Assembly (NCBI RefSeq): GCF_900115095.1
Contig: NZ_FOVH01000008.1
Location: 124,001-188,000 of the forward strand
Reading direction: 5' to 3'
Length of the DNA stretch: 64,000 nt
From: Actinomadura madurae
GTDB taxonomy: Bacteria; Actinomycetota; Actinomycetes; Streptosporangiales; Streptosporangiaceae
Below the pieces are notes generated by a model. It did not search any database. It worked only from the letters and a program-made list of their open reading frames with translations, and was not told the origin of the DNA. Each line of letters starts with the position of its first letter. Positions within the stretch are counted from its first letter, which is position 1. Below are positions 62,029 through 64,000 of this stretch, in pieces. Both the position numbers and the translations under genes were made by a program.

Positions 62029-62059
62029 CGGAGTGGGATGTGACGAGATTCTCACTCCG
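62029..62059. promoter_or_regulatory. Inverted repeat in the coxM/LysR divergent promoter
   Basis: CGGAGTG (62029-62035) and CACTCCG (62053-62059) are perfect 7-base arms with a 17-base spacer, directly before coxM. It is a candidate operator for the divergent LysR regulator. Confidence 0.45.
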
Positions 62060-62130
62060 CCCGCATCCAGGGACAACAGCCGGATAAGCGAAGGGTTAAC
62101 GCGGGCCGCCCGGAGGTCCAGACTGGCGGT

Positions 62131-63054
62131 ATGACGCTGACGCAGCTCGGCGCTTTCGTCCTCGTCGCCCGGCTCGGCTCGGTTAAGGAGGCCGCGCGGG
62201 CGCTGAACGTGAGCGAGCCCGCCGTGTCGCAGGCGCTCGCCGCGCTGCGCCAGCACCTCGGCGACCCGCTGCTGGTCCGCGGGCCCGGCGGGATGACGCT
62301 GACCGAGGGCGGCGCGCGCCTGCTGCCGATCGCGTCGCAGATGGTGGTGCTCGGCGCGGAGGCGGAGGGCGCGGTCCGCGCGGCCCGGGGCGCGCCCGAG
62401 GCGCTGCGGGTCGTCGCCGTCCCCGCCATCGCCGAGTTCGTCGCGACCTCGCTGCTGGACGCGTTCGCCGCCCGCTCGTCCCGTCCCGTCGAGGGCAGCG
62501 CGGGCGTCGTCGCCGGGCGCGAGATGCCCGTCCTGCTGCACAACCGCCTCGCCGACGTCGCCCTCGGGCCCCGCCTCGCCGACGACCCGGGCCTCGTCAG
62601 CGAGCCCGTCTACCGCGCCGCCCTGGTCGCCGTGGGCACGGTCCCCGCCCCGCGCCCGCTGTGGCTGGTCGACCCGTCCGGCACCGACCCGGGCAGCGAG
62701 ACCGCGCGGCTGCTGCGCCGGCTGAAGGTGCCCGAGGACAGGATCCGGGTCTACCCCAACCAGACCGCGGCCTGGGCCGCCGCAGCGGACGGCGACGGCC
62801 TCGCGATCGCCCTCGCCCATCTGGTCGCGCCGCGCGTCCAGCGCGGCGAGCTGCACGTCATCGCGACCCCCGCGACCCCGCTGGAGATCCGCTGGCACGC
62901 CACGACGCTGGCGCCGGACCGCCGGCCGCCGCTGGCCGGGGTGTTCCGCCGGTTCCTGGCGACCGCCGAGGCGCTGCACATCATGCGCTCCCCGGGCTCG
63001 GGCGTGCCGCCGTCCCGCTTCCGCCCGCCGGTCTACGTGACCATCTGGAGCTGA
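62131..63054 (+). CDS. LysR-family regulator, probable cox operon activator
   Basis: 307-residue LysR protein. The helix-turn-helix (about 2-60) reads LGAFVLVARLGSVKEAARALNVSEPAVSQAL, shown as VKEAARALNVSEPAVSQAL. The effector domain (about 90-285) follows, with a basic tail. It diverges from coxM across 113 bases, the usual layout for a LysR protein and its target. The inducing signal is unknown. Confidence 0.87.
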   Translation: MTLTQLGAFVLVARLGSVKEAARALNVSEPAVSQALAALRQHLGDPLLVRGPGGMTLTEGGARLLPIASQMVVLGAEAEGAVRAARGAPEALRVVAVPAIAEFVATSLLDAFAARSSRPVEGSAGVVAGREMPVLLHNRLADVALGPRLADDPGLVSEPVYRAALVAVGTVPAPRPLWLVDPSGTDPGSETARLLRRLKVPEDRIRVYPNQTAAWAAAADGDGLAIALAHLVAPRVQRGELHVIATPATPLEIRWHATTLAPDRRPPLAGVFRRFLATAEALHIMRSPGSGVPPSRFRPPVYVTIWS

Positions 63055-63084
63055 CCGGGGCCGCACCTCGGTACGGCCCCGGTC
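63053..63084. terminator. Bidirectional terminator, lysR / fusA-like
   Basis: Perfect 11-base stem GACCGGGGCCG / CGGCCCCGGTC with a 10-base loop, overlapping the LysR stop codon. Confidence 0.8.
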
Positions 63085-63106
63085 GCGCCTCAGCCCCGGT
63101 CGGGCC

Positions 63107-64000
63107 TCAGCCGGCCGCGATGACGGTCTCGGCGACCGCCGGCGGGACCTCGGCGTAGGCGGCGAACCGCATGGTGAACACGCCGCGGCCCGACGTCGTC
63201 CCGCGCAGGTGCCCGACGTAGCCGAACATCTCCGCCAGCGGGACGAGGGCCTGGACGGTCCACGCGCCCGCGCGCTCGCCGGTCCCCTCGATCCGGCCCC
63301 GGCGGGAGTTGAGATCGCCGATCACCGCGCCCAGGTACTCCTCGGGGGTGATGACCTCGACGGCCATCACCGGTTCGAGCAGCGCCGGGGACGCGCGCCG
63401 GACCGCCTCCCGGAACGCCAGCGAACCGGCGATCTTGAAGGCGAGCTCGGACGAGTCGACCGGGTGGAAGTCGCCGTCCAGGAGGGTGACGCGCACGCCG
63501 GTCATCTCGTGCCCGGCGAGCACGCCGGTCTGCATCGCCTCCTGGCAGCCCGCGTCCACGGACGGGATGAACTCCTTCGGGATCCGCCCGCCGGTGACCC
63601 GGTTGACGAACTCGTACCCGTCCTCGATGGGCTCGACGGAGATCTGCACCTTCGCGTACTGGCCCTTGCCTCCCGACTGCTTGCGGTGCGTCAGGTCGAC
63701 CCGCTCCACCGCCCGGCGGACGGTCTCGCGGTAGGCGACCCGCGGACGGCCGACATTGGCCTCGACGCCGTACTCCTCCTTCATGCGGTCGATGAGGATC
63801 TCCAGGTGGAGCTCGCCCATGCCGCCGATGACGGTCTGCCCGTCCTCGTCGTGGACCTGGAACGACGGGTCCTCCTCCGAGAGCCGCTGGACGGCGGCGC
63901 CCAGCCGTTCCACGTCGGCCTTGGACCTCGGCTCGATCGCGACCTCGATCACCGGGGCCGGGAAGTCCATGGACTCCAGGACCACCGGATGGGCGGCGTC
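63107..64000 (-). CDS. Elongation factor G (partial)
   Basis: 297 C-terminal residues of a translocation GTPase, cut by the right edge. Domain III starts with VLESMDFPAPVIEVAIEPRSKAD and IGGMGELHLEILIDRM. Domain IV has AYRETVRRAVERVDLTHRKQSGGKGQYAKV, shown as THRKQSGGKGQYAKV. Domain V has EPVMAVEVITPEEYLGAVIGDLNSRRGRI and ends in the normal EF-G fashion. Whether this is the housekeeping fusA or a paralogue cannot be told, since rpsL, rpsG and tuf are not visible. Confidence 0.9.
   Translation of the reverse strand, partial: DAAHPVVLESMDFPAPVIEVAIEPRSKADVERLGAAVQRLSEEDPSFQVHDEDGQTVIGGMGELHLEILIDRMKEEYGVEANVGRPRVAYRETVRRAVERVDLTHRKQSGGKGQYAKVQISVEPIEDGYEFVNRVTGGRIPKEFIPSVDAGCQEAMQTGVLAGHEMTGVRVTLLDGDFHPVDSSELAFKIAGSLAFREAVRRASPALLEPVMAVEVITPEEYLGAVIGDLNSRRGRIEGTGERAGAWTVQALVPLAEMFGYVGHLRGTTSGRGVFTMRFAAYAEVPPAVAETVIAAG

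Overview
The window is high-GC, gene-dense actinobacterial chromosome, most likely from an Actinomadura-like member of the Streptosporangiales/Thermomonosporaceae. Pointers to this are the one-piece 2-oxoglutarate decarboxylase/dehydrogenase (Kgd) followed by a DUF6104 gene, nickel superoxide dismutase with its SodX protease, WhiB1/WblE, a PdtaS sensor kinase, a UsfX/SigF pair, a DUF5753 regulator with its DUF397 partner, a CvnA-type kinase, and many GTG starts with 4-base start/stop overlaps. No rRNA, tRNA, CRISPR array or prophage was recognised. The species cannot be fixed from the sequence alone.

Layout. 1-8.2 kb: CvnA-like kinase (cut by the left edge), CbiX-like protein, enoyl-CoA hydratase with a 17-beta-HSD-type SDR, DapB-like oxidoreductase, DedA protein, Xi-class glutathione transferase-like enzyme, AIM24 protein. 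8.3-15.3 kb: kgd, DUF6104, then a DUF4097-PadR unit interrupted by a lone TnpB (IS200/IS605 family) element. 15.3-20.6 kb: quinone-oxidoreductase-like MDR, a polar amino acid ABC importer, malic enzyme. 20.6-25 kb: one five-gene minus-strand operon with an ABC exporter, an orphan membrane protein resembling the sensor domain of the next gene, and a two-component system. 25-27.6 kb: HATPase, DUF5753 regulator, DUF397, sodX and sodN.

27.6-42.7 kb is the most distinctive part: a carbohydrate catabolic island. It holds a GlucD-type enolase-superfamily dehydratase, a GH38 glycosidase carrying an in-frame palindromic tandem repeat, a sugar ABC importer, an FCD-type GntR regulator, an esterase, a secreted DUF5005-like protein, a PhyH-DUF4432-SDR operon and a KDG-type PfkB kinase. 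Three promoter regions in it share one palindromic operator (AGTCAT-N3-ATGACT type), which suggests a single local regulon and a sugar oxidation/dehydration/phosphorylation route that I cannot match to a named pathway.

42.7-50.4 kb: UsfX/SigF, a lipid kinase, whiB1 with an exact CRP-type site upstream, PdtaS, bioF and a UTRA-type GntR regulator. 50.4-57.4 kb: bioD-bioB, a lipoprotein, an IlvG-like ThDP enzyme, a BsaP-like small protein, a biotin-carboxylase-like protein lacking key catalytic residues, and an SCO6745-family protein. 57.5-63.1 kb: a form I aerobic CO dehydrogenase operon coxM-coxS-coxL-xdhC/coxI with a divergent LysR regulator. The right edge cuts an elongation factor G gene. 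Strong hairpin terminators separate most convergent or adjacent units.
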